This document shows positions 1 to 12,368 of a DNA stretch of 64,000 nucleotides, piece after piece. The stretch is from Certhia americana. Taxonomy: Eukaryota; Chordata; Aves; Passeriformes; Certhiidae. The stretch is taken from NCBI GenBank assembly GCA_018697195.1, contig CM031870.1, positions 9,446,410 through 9,510,409 of the forward strand. The letters are read 5' to 3'. The notes under the pieces are model-generated. The model saw only the letters and a list, made by a program, of their open reading frames with translations. It was not told where the DNA came from and searched no databases. The first letter of the stretch is position 1. The number at the start of each line of letters is the position of its first letter. The position numbers were made by a program, and so were the translations under genes.

Positions 1-3000
1 GAGTCAGAGATACAAAGTGAGTATTCCTGAGTCCATAGGCACATATGTACTGATGCTCATCCTAATCAATCCACTTCTTAAAAACCCCAGTATTTTTACT
101 GGAAGAAGCTGCACAGATTTTCCTGCAAGCACCAAATGATACACAACCCCAAGGCAAAACCAGAAGTGCTATTCCAGTTAGTGCACTAATATAAACACAC
201 ATTAATAGTCTCTATTAATAAAGCTGTTGAAATGAATGTTCCCACAAAAATCTTACGTCTGGATCTTACATTGGAGGCCAGCAACCAAACCATGGAAGCA
301 CGAATGTGGCAGTATGCAGTTCCAGTATGGCTAGGCCACTTCAAATATGCTGCTCTGTGGCAGGCAACAAACCCTGAAGGAAAAGAGACAGCAAAGTATT
401 TTTTACATACTTAAGTCCTGTGAGTGAAAGTGCAAAGTACACACTTAGGTCCTGTAATCAATAAACAAGATTATCTGTCAGCCACAGAGCTTGGAAACTG
501 CAGAATCAAAGCCTAAGAGATAGCAGAAAAGTCCAGGAGTTCTCTGTCATGGTAGGTAGTATAATTCAGGATGCCTCTTTCTTGCTGCAGTGCTGCTCAG
601 CACTGTGGTAACTCTTACACAGGGAGAGATTTCCTCTCATTTTACAAACCAACCACTGCACACTGTTTTAGAGAGCAGAGCTCCCAACCACACTGCCATG
701 TGTTCCAGACTGACTCTGGAAGCAGCAGGGAGCAACAAGCTGCTTGCTTTGCTCCAAGATTGCAAACTTCATTGAGGGCCCCTTACTTATTTTATGCCTT
801 GCACATCCAGGTTTTGGTTTGCTGTCTTGGCTCAAGCAGGTTGAATAACAGATTCCCACTTTATTCTCTTTCTTTGCTGCCTGTTTTAGTATAAAGAACA
901 GGATTTCACATTGCACACTGAGCTGAGGATCCATACTCCCAAGCCTCCTGGAATGGAGGAGGAAAGCTAAGAAAAACAAGGAGCAGCTGCTCCTGTTTGC
1001 CTGTCAGGTTAGACTTCCTAGAGATCCTCTGGGTTCACTATACAGAAGTGTACTGTATCTACCTCCTAAAAACAAAACATCGTACAGGGAAATGTTACTG
1101 TGCACAGACTTGGAGTTGCTCCAAAATGAACCCTCCATGCCATGGGCTAAACACTGGCTCACTCTCACAAAGGAGTGTCCAAGTGAAGAGGTGCAAATCT
1201 CCTTCTCCTGGCAGACTGAAGCTGGATACAGCTGCAGATCTAAACCCCAGTGCACAGGAATGTCTTTACAAGGGCCAGCTCATACTTGTGGAAGTATGTC
1301 ACAGCTTTCTGCTTTCAGGTGGGATAGATTATGTTTTTAAATTCTTTTTCTTACAATGGGACAAAACAAGCCAAAACAAAACAACAAAAAACATCACAAT
1401 GGTAAATTAATAACTGCCCCAGAACTCAAGCCTGAGGCGCATCGCAAACACAGACAAAGATGGAGTATTTGCACTGCAATGTCTGAAAACTGCCAGTGTG
1501 GCTTTCTTTCCTATTGTTTCCTTAATCTAGAAGAAATTCAGAAATATCACATGGGTAAAACAGATTATCAAGAGCTAACACTGTCAAATCCCCAGTCACC
1601 ACAAAATCTGTCTGAGGCCTTTCTCCTGAAACAGCTCTTCAGAAGAAAAGCACATCCTACTGAACTCTGAAAGATACCTTGCTTGGGCAGAAGAGATAAC
1701 TTCTTGCAAGATTTCTAGTAATTCTGGCTAAGGAAGGCTTGCATGGAAATTTCTTAATGCACTTATGAATTAAATATATCCATTAAAAAAATCTGAAATA
1801 TAGCTTTTTTCATTCCCATTTTCTCTTATCAAAAAGTTTGAAATCAGAGTTTTTTCATTTAATGTCCAAAAAAAGTGTTGATTCAGATATTCACATGCAA
1901 CCAAACTATGTGAAACTGCTCTTTTATCAATTCTTGTTGACAGATGAGGAAATATTCCAGATTATTCTCATCCAGACTGACTGAACAATCATTCTGTGGC
2001 TGCCTTGCTACTTTTCTTAAACATCTATTTAGTCATCATATTATTCTGAGGACTAGCATTAAACAGAAAAGTTTCCTCATACATACTAGTAAAAAGATCT
2101 CGTCTAGAAGATGTATTTTAAGATCAGATACTACATATAATCTCTCTTGCCACTGGAAATTCAAACCAGTTATCAGTAAAAGCAGTTGTTTTGTGTTCAG
2201 TTCTTGAGTCATACAGATTCCATGTACACTTCTGAGCCATTGGCCTGTGATATGCTTTCCTTATCTTTAACTGAGAAACACTGCCACTGTCTTGCACAAG
2301 TCACACACCTGCCCTACATACAAGTCATCCCTACACACTGTAAACTCATTGTAACAGAGTTTAACTCAATTCATATCTGGGTTTTCATTGTATTTTCAGT
2401 GTGAGCAGGGACGTCTGTGACTTACGGTGGGGAATGAGAAGTTTTTGAATCAATTTCTGGTTACAACTGACATAGAGCCAGTAAGTAATTAAAAAAGAAT
2501 ACATCATTCAGTGTTTCACTTTAACAAGGTTAGTCACAGGACTAGAAATTTCAGTTTCCAGAATGAATGGTACATTATCAACCAGGGAACTGAGGAAATC
2601 CTGCCAACAAAGGTACATTGTAGCAGCAGGTTGCAGTGACGTCTGTATTTGTTTTCTTGAAAATACTGAGAAATCAAGAGACTAGTTTCCCTCAGATTCC
2701 CTTCATTCACTCAGGTAATGTTTAATTTATTGAAATACTTAATGAGTGAGCCTTGGTTAGGTCACATTGTTGTAGTGCCTTATAGAACCCACACTGGAAG
2801 TGCTGGCCACTTCCATTTCTTCATTTTGGGATAGGTAAAAAAGCTTTAGAAGGAATTCCATTTCTTTTTGGACAGACTTTCTATTCCCTCTCCAGTTGTT
2901 CTCAGCTAGTTCCTGATAAATCTTTTCTAACAGACAGGCTCCACATAAAAAAATTTACAAAACCCAAGCTTCCTATGGTCTTTGACAGATACTCTGTGCA

Positions 3001-6000
3001 AGAAACTGACCAAGTGGGATTGTTCAATTATTCTGATGAACAGTTCTTTATTGTATTTGACCTTTTTTGGAGGTTTTTAGGCTCACAGATACTTTGTATT
3101 CAGCACTGGAACTAATAACTGTCAGGCAGTTAAAGATTTCTTCATGACTACAAACATGTAACACTTCCGTCTAACAGAGCAAAGGAGGAAGGTTTGTCTT
3201 GCCCCAACTCAAGAGATGGCAAAAGGGAATGTCTACTCACCTACACCAACCCCTCCACCTTATTTCTGATTACACTTCCTATCAATTTCAGATAAGACAG
3301 CTGGCTGCCACTGAAGCAGATGAAAAATGTTTCCATGTTCCTTTTTAGCATCTTGGCATTTTACTGTCATATCTTAAATTATGCAATTCTTGCAATTTTT
3401 TTTTTCCAAATAATTGTGCAACTAATACCCGAGACTTTTACAGAGGTGGTCCGTACATCATAGTGCTAGGGTTAAACTGAAGACTCTGAAATGGAAATCT
3501 CTTCAGTTTCTTGCTTTTCTTAGCAATTTCTTTCTCTTTCTTAAGTCGTCTAATGCTTTTTTTAGCTATAGATGCTTAAAACAGTTGCAACATTCTAAAA
3601 CTGACTCACACATTCAATTTGATTTCTAAGAGGATTAATCATTTCCTTACTATCATTATTATGAAGCAGGAAAGATTGAAAAGGTTTTAAATATACTGAT
3701 TTCTTCCCCTCCTTTTTTTTTTTTTTCCCCCTAAATTTAAAAGAAACCAGGCTTCTTTTCAAACAAACCCATTCCTGTGAAGTAATCATTCTGGACAATA
3801 GCAAACCATTGCAAGTTATGACCAAATCTTAAATCAAACATTCCTAGAAGCTAGAAGAAAGACTTGTTTTCTTATCATTTTGAGGTTGTTCAGATGATTC
3901 AGAGATATGGTGCAAACAAAAAACCAAAAATTATTTGCTCTGAAAATTGCAGGTATTCAGCAAGAACTACATTAATTGGTACAAGCAGCAAGACTGGAAT
4001 GATGCTTTTAATGACATTTTTTTATTACAAGGCGATAACATTAACATCAAAGCACTTTACAAACTTGAACTAGGCTTCCCAAGTGCACCACTGGTCTGTT
4101 TAAAAAGAGTGAATTCAAGAACAGGAAGGACGTGTCCAATGTCCTGTTAAGCTAAAACACAGGTGAAGCCTGCTGATACCAGCATAACATACACTGTGCA
4201 GTGTGAGCTGATCTAAACACAGCAAGAGAAAAGACCTTTGATTTCCCATAACAGGTCTGGTTTTCTTTGCAGATTCAGACAAAACAGAGGAAGCTTAGCT
4301 CCAAGACTTGTTAAAAGAGATCTGTGGTTTGACAAAATTTTACAATTATCCCTCCCTCACGAAACATTTAATCTAAAGATCTGTTCAGAAGCTCTCAAAG
4401 AGGCTTGAAAGACCTGTTTTAATCAAAACGTAGTGAGCTGAGTGAGCCTATCTTCCTTCAAAGAACTTTGGCAGCTACGTAAGAATTACAAGTTATCCAA
4501 CAGGCAGTGGTTACCAACAACACTTTCGCAGGAAAGCCTTGAAGCTGATAAACTGTGATAAGCAAATTCCAGTGAACTGCACGGTGGAGAAGAAGCAAAG
4601 AAAAGCTGCTCACATCTTGTTCCCAAGAACTCTGGAATTAAGCTACGCCCCTCTCACATCAGCAACTGGGTTTGCGTAGGATATGGTGGTGGAGAAAGAG
4701 TAAAACTTAAACAAAGGTGTAACTATGATCAGTTGTATCTGATATTCTTACAGGTGATGTACTTTTTCTAGTATCAGTTAAATAACTGTCCTAAATAAAT
4801 GTCCTGAACAGAGGTCATGATTTCATATAAAGTACTATAAAGTTATGTTTCTTTTCTCTTTTCCCTTAAATTAGCTATTAGGAAGAGCAAGACTACTTTT
4901 CTCCTTTGCAGACCCCACCTCTCTCTGCAGATTAGAAATTCTTTTTCCTAAGACATTATGGTTATCTTCTTCTCTCCTCCTTCAGGAACTCCTTTTTCTC
5001 CATCTGTGGTATCTCTGGCTGCTGAGGCAGAGCCAGCTCTGAGCACCCCTGTAGTAGTGACCCAGTCTAGCTATCTTCTTTCTCAATTCACTGCTCTGTC
5101 AACAATGCAGTTTCAAGCAGCTGCTTAAATCTGCTTCAAATAAATGACCCCTAAATGAGGACGAATTTACACAAAGATGTCTTCATTCAATTAACCAAAA
5201 GACAAGATTTGTTTCTGTAGTAAAGTAACAGCTTCTTTGCCACCCGGTGTCACAATGTTTATTACATATTAAAGCTGAGAAAAATGTGGAACTAAGAAAC
5301 AGAGCCCAAGAATTCATCTGTCCTTGTCAGTCATCCAAACAGGAAAAAAAAAAAAATTAAACTATTGCCTATGTGAAATACAAACCTTTTCTGGGGACAA
5401 GACAGTGAGAATGTAATGCTGAGATCAGTATTTTCCACTCAACAAGCACTTTTCCCAGATTTGTAGAGTTGAGTGGCTGAGGACAGGCAAGAGCTTTCAA
5501 CTTATTTCAAAAGATCTTAAGTCTGAATAATAAGGCACTTAATAATCAAAAACTTCACCTCATAAAATCCATTTGCGAGAACTGGCATCCAAAATCAGGA
5601 ATAATTCTAAGACCTAGACATATTTGCAGATAAGCTGATTGTAAAAGCCTTCAGCTAAAAGCAGATGCACAACTGAGCACCATCCAACCAGACACTCCCC
5701 CATCAGCTCAACTGCCTTAACCGTGTGTGAACATTTGCCTGAAACCTTTCTTCAAATTTTGCCACTGGACATTTGTAGCTCTGGGTGCTGCAACTCCTTC
5801 TACTTCTCCTTATTTGAGAGATTAAATGTACGATTTTAAAATTCAATAGAATTTTCAGGGACTACACTTATATACTTCCCAGTTGTATGCACACATGTTC
5901 AAGATCACCAGAAAGTACCAAGACAGCTTTTGTCTTAACACAAGCTCTAACATGGGAGAATAGAAATGCAGTTTCTTTTGCCCCAACAGCTGCATATCCA

Positions 6001-7301
6001 TGAAGCCCCAAAGAACTCCTTCCTTGATACAGAAACTAGGGTTAAGTGTCAAAGAAAAAGATCACCTCCAAATCCTGCATCTTTACTTAGACAAGAGTTA
6101 TTTAGACAAAGACATATGTATTGAGAGAGTTTCATTTTATTTTTATAACTATACTGGAAATATCGTGCTCATAAAGAAGTTTTACCCACTATAGGAGTAT
6201 TCAAGTTGCTGCACTTCGATGTTTCTGGGGACTAAGAAAGGAGTGGACTGATGCAGCACTGTATTTCTGTCCAGTTCACTTTCAACCCAGTCAGCATGAG
6301 AAGAGGTTTGATGGCTGTGCTTGCATCCCCTCTCTGATTATTAGTAATTCAGGGCAAGAGGCTCAGTCTGACTCAGTGTCTGAGTCTAGCAGGGTTTATT
6401 ACAGAGACACAGGAAAAATGACAAGACAAAAGGCTGCAAAAGATCTGAATCATCAGGATACAGAACCACAAAGCAGCTTCAAACGTGAAGGAAGCGACCT
6501 TCCTGGCCACAAATTGGCATCCTGAAAGCAGTATTACTGGTAAAATTTAGAAAGTTCAGCTGCCAGGAGCAGACTTAAGGTCATTTTCTACAATACACCA
6601 TAATCTAATATTTGCATCTTAAGAGTAAACCACAGTGTTGTCTCCTGTCTCTGATACCTAGCTTGCTTATTTGATGGTACAATGTAATTGAATTTCTTCC
6701 TAAGAAAGCTTCTGGAGCAATGACTATTTTGAGAAATAACATTTCCCAAGGAATATATATTGACTGCAATGAATTCCTATTGATGTATAGGCCAATTAAG
6801 AAGCAACTAACTAATAACTTGATTGGATTTAATCCATATACTGAACTGGCAACATGCACTAGAGAAAGAGGCAGAGAGTGAAAACATATATTGGGAGAAG
6901 AAATTACACATGACACACACTTTCAAAGTGGTTCACAGATATTGTATGCCTACACAGTCCCGTTATGCACAACATTCTTCTAGGTAAAAGCAAGGTCCTG
7001 CAAATTTTGTCTTTCACTGCTTTGTATGTCCTTGTGCATCAAATGTAGCAACAGCACATGAAAGGGAAGTTTTCTTAGTAACGCCCTTTTTATTGCCAAG
7101 TTCCATTTACAAAGAAAGGTCTATTCCTGTTCTTGCCCAGGTTTTCAACAGCCATGACAAATTATCAATGCCAGCAAAAACAGACTCAGAAGTCTGGATT
7201 TCAGAAACATACACCAGTATTTTCTAGTTCCACTCCCTTCCCGGACACTTACGTACATTATTCTTTAAATTAGCACAAGATACCACATTTACACCTGTTG
7301 C
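1..7301. other. Intergenic DNA, no gene recognised
   Basis: The sequence is AT-rich and unannotated, with only short, composition-driven open frames (none above about 140 codons) and no conserved domain I recognise. In mammals SOCS1 and RMI2 lie beyond the CLEC16A 3' end; neither is visible here. Short homopolymer runs occur near 3716-3726 and 5343-5355. I see no rRNA or tRNA. Confidence 0.5.
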
Positions 7302-7652
7302 TGTTAGTCAAGGAGCAGCACTCAACAAGGACACGGACTCCTTTTCAGAAGGCAATGGCAAAAAGCAATTTTATTAAAGTGGGACACACTTTTATAGTGT
7401 GCTTTGCGGCTTAAAAGCAGATTGGTTAATCTGAGAATACAGTAATCTTATTGGAGAAAAAAGGACCAACACCCCCCGGTAAACATCTTGGCAAAACAGC
7501 ACTTGTTTTTTCTTGTTTTGGCATTTCCAAACACCAGGTGCTGGGTTTTGTTTGCATTCTTTCCTCAGCCTTTCCCAAGCTAGTCCTGAGAAAAGTTGAA
7601 AAGTGCTTTTCCCTGATCATAGCTAGTGTCCACATACACCAAAGGACTAACA
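7302..7652 (-). mobile_element. Solo-LTR-like element, 351 bp, minus orientation
   Basis: The block is bounded by an 8-bp terminal inverted repeat, TGTTAGTC on the minus strand at the right end and GACTAACA at the left. Read on the minus strand, it has two CCAAT-type motifs (CTCCAATAAG, TTAACCAAT), then CTATAAAAG, then AATAAA about 25 bases later, the normal order of a retroviral LTR from U3 to R. Its sequence resembles avian endogenous retrovirus LTRs as I remember them, but I cannot name the family. I see no clear target-site duplication and no internal viral genes. Confidence 0.72.
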
Positions 7653-10600
7653 CAACTTAAATAATTAATACTTATTGCCTGTAAAAGGACATTTCAGAAT
7701 TCAATTCACACCACATTTGGGCTTTTTTCCATGTAAATGTGCATGTTCAGGACTTTTTTTTGTCTCAAATGAGCTATGTTTCAGACAACTTTACTGAAAT
7801 ACATTTCATAGGACAGACGATGTTCATTAAATGCTTTTTGCAGTGCTTAAATCTCAGGTACATTCATTCTGTTAGAAAAATACATTTCTCTCTCTGCACT
7901 GAAAACAATCAAACTTACAAAACAGCTAAAAACGAAGGAAAAAGTTTGCAACAAAAATATCAACGTAGCCATTCACAAGTGGAGATGCCTAAAGTTATCT
8001 TCTGAGGTTTGTAATGCTTCCAGAAGGCTTCCTGAAATTGTGTCAATGTGTATTTAGTTCTGGCAAAACGAAGTTCCTAGACATTGTAATAGTCTATAAA
8101 TTTGCACACTTAAATCTGTTCTCAATCTTAAAAGAAAATATGTTCATTGTAAATACTTCTAGCACAGTTAGTCCTTAAATACACCCAAACACTAACCCTC
8201 ATACATACTGAAGTGATCAGATTGCAACTACTATGTGTCTTAAACTCACTTTTGGGAAACAAGATAAAACAACCTAATGAATCTTCAGATAATGATCTTA
8301 AAAGAATCCCATGAACTAGTTTGGACCTTAACTTTTGTTATCAAGTATTCTTAGTCATTACCTGCTTAAGCCATTTTTAGTTACTTTTAAAATAAATGCA
8401 CTCCACACATTTATTTATGCTAACAAGACAGTCCCAACAATGACAAGTTTTTCCTTTTCATAATAAGAACCAATGAATTTAAGTTAGCAAAACAATAAAC
8501 AAGATACCACCACAGTACACATTTATTAGGCAACCAAAATTTAGCTTTACATTTATAATACATTAACAAACACAAAATATATATATATTGTAACACCTTG
8601 CAAAAGGAATCAAATCTGAGCAACGTGCAAATCTAAAAATGTTGGAAGACCAAAATAGGGAAAATTCTGTACAAATGTAATATAAAAATATGTTTCCATA
8701 TGAAAGAACCCTCTGTTTGAGACTTGGTCAAGAACTGCATCTCCTATGTCTTTGTTGCTGCTCAAATCTTGAGCAGCAGAAAAACCCCCAAACACTACTC
8801 CCCTCCCAACCCCTAAAAACATCCCACCCTAGCAAGCCCTGCTTGGATCACCCTCTGCTTTTCAGAATCCAATAGGAGATGGGAAGAGTTATTCTATTTG
8901 TTTCTAATTCATGCTGCAAATGTTGGGAAAGGTCAAGAGAAACACAGCAGGCAAGAGAACTTCTCCGAAGATTGCTAGATAATAGAAGAGCAGTGCCCAG
9001 GTGAGTGATATCCTAGAGCAGGACAGTGGTAGTAAACCAGGGACACACCAAAAAATTCCCTCAAGAAGTTAAGCAGTCAAGAAGAAAATTTCAAACATAT
9101 ATTTAGATGGCTACATTAGGCTGTCTGAAAGAAGACTAATTACCTTGGAGGCAAAAGGCCTGGATCTCCCTGCCCCCAGCTGAAGTCTCTGCAGAGCTCT
9201 GATTCAACTACAGGACTAAACCATTTATTTTCCCAGACAGCAGCTGCCTGCCTGGGCACTGCTCTTTTAAAAGCATGTTTAACTTCAGCTGGTTAATGGA
9301 GAAAGGAGAGGAATATTTAGCTTGGTGGGGTTTTTCTGACTACTACTCCCTGGTGGTCAGTGCCACTGTTCCTGAGGCTATTCTGGAGCTCCCTGTCTCA
9401 TGCAGTGAAGTGACTGATTACAACAGAGCAACAGCACCATGTGAGTGAAGTGTTTACTCTTAGAAGTGGCTTCATCCTTACACACACGGTTTGACCTACT
9501 TGTCTGATAGCTTACCTATGTCTTCAAGCATAAAGTTTATTTTACTGCTAGTGAAATGGTACTCAATTCCAGGGCAATTACTGAATTCCTGGATTGCTTG
9601 AAGTAATCACCCCAAGACACTTGTAGTAAGTGTGGAAATTACAGTCACTCACATCTTACTGCTTAATTGGGAAACAGCTGGAGTTGAGTTGGGGCAGGTT
9701 TAGGTTGGATATTGGAAGAGGTTATCCCCCCAGAGCAGGCTCAGGCAAATTAACAGCAGACCTATTCTTCTCTTTTCCTAAAAACATTATCTAGCTCAGT
9801 CATTTTCTGTGAAGCTCTCACTAGACAAGTGATCATGAGATTTAAAAGCCACTAAAAAGTAATGAAAAGCACAAAGTCACCTTTCTTTCCCTTTGCCCCA
9901 CTTCTTGTGCAGTACAGCTCAGGGGGGAGATTATGCATATGCATTGAAGAGACTCCTTGTGCGTAGGTCTGATCTTGCTAGAATTGAATTTGAAATTAGG
10001 TAAATAAAGATCAAGGTTTTCCAGTCTAAAATGAATTCTATTTAAGGGAATTCAGCCTGCACAGTGGTATTTTGTGTAATTTAGGTCAAGGGTTTAAGGT
10101 TAAGAACTAACATAAAATGCTTTTAAATTAAGTGAGGCATTTTTCGTAATGGTGTTCAGAATATTACTGAGACTACAGTGTAATGCTGCAACATTTTAGA
10201 GAAAGTCTAGACTGCAGTCAGTTCAGCTAAAAAAAATTCATGTGGCCCGTGTGCCCAGATTGCTACTGATGTCTAGGCTTGTTCAGGTACATGCACATTA
10301 GCTGCAACAGTGACTGAATGAGTGCAAATTTATCTTAAGCATGAGACCAAAAAAATTCAAAAAGCAGGCTCTTATTCCAGTAATGTCAGATTTTCACGCA
10401 GAATCCACTGCAGTGCTGAGGACACCTAACCCTGAATTCATTTAAAGTTTGTGCCACTCTGGAATAGTCACAGTGTCAATTAATTCAATTTGAGGGAAAG
10501 TAGAAGTCACAGAAAATTTGAAATCAAAACTGCATGAAAAAGATATATATGTAACACTGAAGAATCACTTCAAGTATTCCCTGTGACAGCCAGGAAGAGG

Positions 10601-12027
10601 TGCAATAAGCAAATGGGAAGTGGGTAAAACTTTGGAGATTCACCTATTTGGTAAGAAGCCAATGCCAGTGGAGACAAAATGAGAAAACAGATTGCAGTAG
10701 CAATTGAAATCAATACCAAATAAACAGCAGTCCTGCTTTGAGGAATTGCCAGCTCAGTGTTATGAGCAGACCAGCAATGATAATCCACTCATTTTACTAT
10801 TAATTTAAATTAACTTGAAATTTGATGAAAAAAGCTTAAATTCCTTTCATGTTAAATTGTGTATCAAATCAGCAAAGAACATTCCAAACTTTAATCAACA
10901 TCTTTCCCTTTTCGTCACCTTGGTGTCAGGATCTAGGAAGTAATGTTAATTCAGAATCATTTTTATGTAGCAATGCTGCTTAACTGGGATACTAGCCCAG
11001 ACAGGAAAAAAAAAAAATTATACAATACCTTTCAAGATCAGACTTGCAAAAGAATTATCAGTTGGATATGGTGACCTTCTTCCTACATGACTGAAAAATT
11101 TGAAAAACCTCTTTAGAGTAAAACTGCTTCTGTCTGCTTCTTGAAGTTGTCTTTCAGCTGCAGGGATATCCTCATTCCTCAGATGTGTAGCAATTTGAAT
11201 GTTAGAAGTGAACAAAGAAGCTATAGCAATCTTTTAAAATATTTTACATTTCCTCTCTAGGCAGCTCAACAAAGACTAAAGTAGTCTCAAAAATCCCTTA
11301 TGTTAATTTGAAAAAGCATTGTGTTTTAACTTTAAATCAAACCTTGAAATAAATATCACATATGGAAAATGCAATATTTAAGTCTGGAGTATACAAAGAC
11401 AATACTGTATGTGGCCAAGCCTGCTGGTATTGTACAGAACCCCAAAAGATGAACAAGATCAGGATTAAAAACCAGAATCAAACAACCAAAAAAACAAATA
11501 AAACCCCAAAACCCCTCCTCCACAAAAAAACCCCAAACCAAACACCAAACTGAAAAAACACACCCTGACTCAAAGGGAAGTTTTACCTCTGCCTTATAAT
11601 ACATAATTTTTTCTGGTCGATAGCATGTCTCCTGTTTCAGAGACGTAATAATGCAGTATCATGAAGCTGGGTATCCAAAAGACTCTTCACTTTGCCATAA
11701 TACTGTAAGCAGACTTTTTACAATTAATTAGTTCCTATTAGAAAGACAGTAGGTCCTTTGAAATATGTTCATGTTCTTGTATAACAGAAACTGGTAGGAA
11801 AGAACCATCCAGATTCAAAAGTTTGAGGTTTTTTCTCTCTTCAGTTCAGATATGCTGAGTGTCTCATGTTGGCTCTAAAAGCTGCTGACATTCTCTGTCA
11901 CCAGTTGGTCCCTTCATGTGGACCTGAGGCCTCTCAGACCTCCAGAATTATCTGCACTCCCAGGGAAAAAACAAGTCACAATTTGGTTGCATTTCCTTCA
12001 CTGTTTATTACAGTCTACACAGTGGCT
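7653..12027 (-). other. CLEC16A 3' UTR (extent unknown) and downstream DNA
   Basis: This is non-coding DNA downstream of the stop, AT-rich, with several minus-strand AATAAA motifs (12004-12009, 9537-9542, 8410-8415). Part of it is probably long 3' UTR, but the sequence alone does not fix the end. An A/C-rich low-complexity patch lies at about 11465-11560 and a short (AT)n run at 8576-8588. No open frame here resembles a protein I know. Confidence 0.4.
12004..12009 (-). terminator. CLEC16A: Possible proximal polyadenylation signal, AATAAA
   Basis: AATAAA on the minus strand lies only 18 bases past the TAA stop. About 30-40 bases further downstream the minus strand has a G/T-rich run (TTGTGACTTGTTTTTT), as expected for a cleavage-stimulating element. 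If used, the 3' UTR would be about 40-50 nt. Other AATAAA copies occur much further down (for example 8410-8415 and 9537-9542), so a long UTR is equally possible. Confidence 0.4.
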
Positions 12028-12368
12028 TTAGTCAGAACACTCTTCCTCTACCTCTTTCACCTTGTCAACTTCAACTTCAGACTGCAAAGAGGCCTGAGGG
12101 ATGCAGCTGAATGTTCGAATGCTGTGTGGATCAACTGGTGGCACCAGTGTGAGCGACTCCACACTCAGTGTATCCGTGTTGTCATCTGTGATTAAGGATA
12201 TTGTAGGCTGCTGTGCAGGAATCAGGCTGGGAGACAGGTTGGCTGTTTCTACGTCACTGGTTTTTACAGCATTTTTGCTGGACTTTGAAACAACTGAAAG
12301 AGTTTCGTCAGTCAACATTGTCTGACTGGAACTGGCCATCAGTGGTTGCTCTGGAGCTGAAGCATCAT
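12028..12368 (-). CDS. CLEC16A: CLEC16A last coding exon and stop codon
   Basis: 341 bp including TAA at 12028-12030; about residues 926-1038. The first part ([20 protein letters not shown]) is poorly conserved with mammals. The core is conserved: [20 protein letters not shown], then [18 protein letters not shown]. The end is bird-like, an acidic tail [16 protein letters not shown], where human ends differently. The acceptor is TTTCTCAG. The LSPSL..AR/QQPTISL motif and VDPHS confirm the assignment. Confidence 0.95.

Noticed and set aside
1..7301. Expected neighbouring genes SOCS1 or RMI2
   Set aside because: I looked for SH2 or SOCS-box-like frames and OB-fold sequence on both strands and saw none; those genes must lie further to the left.
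9001..9006. Perfect CAG|GTGAGT donor-like site on the plus strand
   Set aside because: No upstream acceptor, open frame or recognisable exon accompanies it; such 9-mers occur by chance in a window this size.
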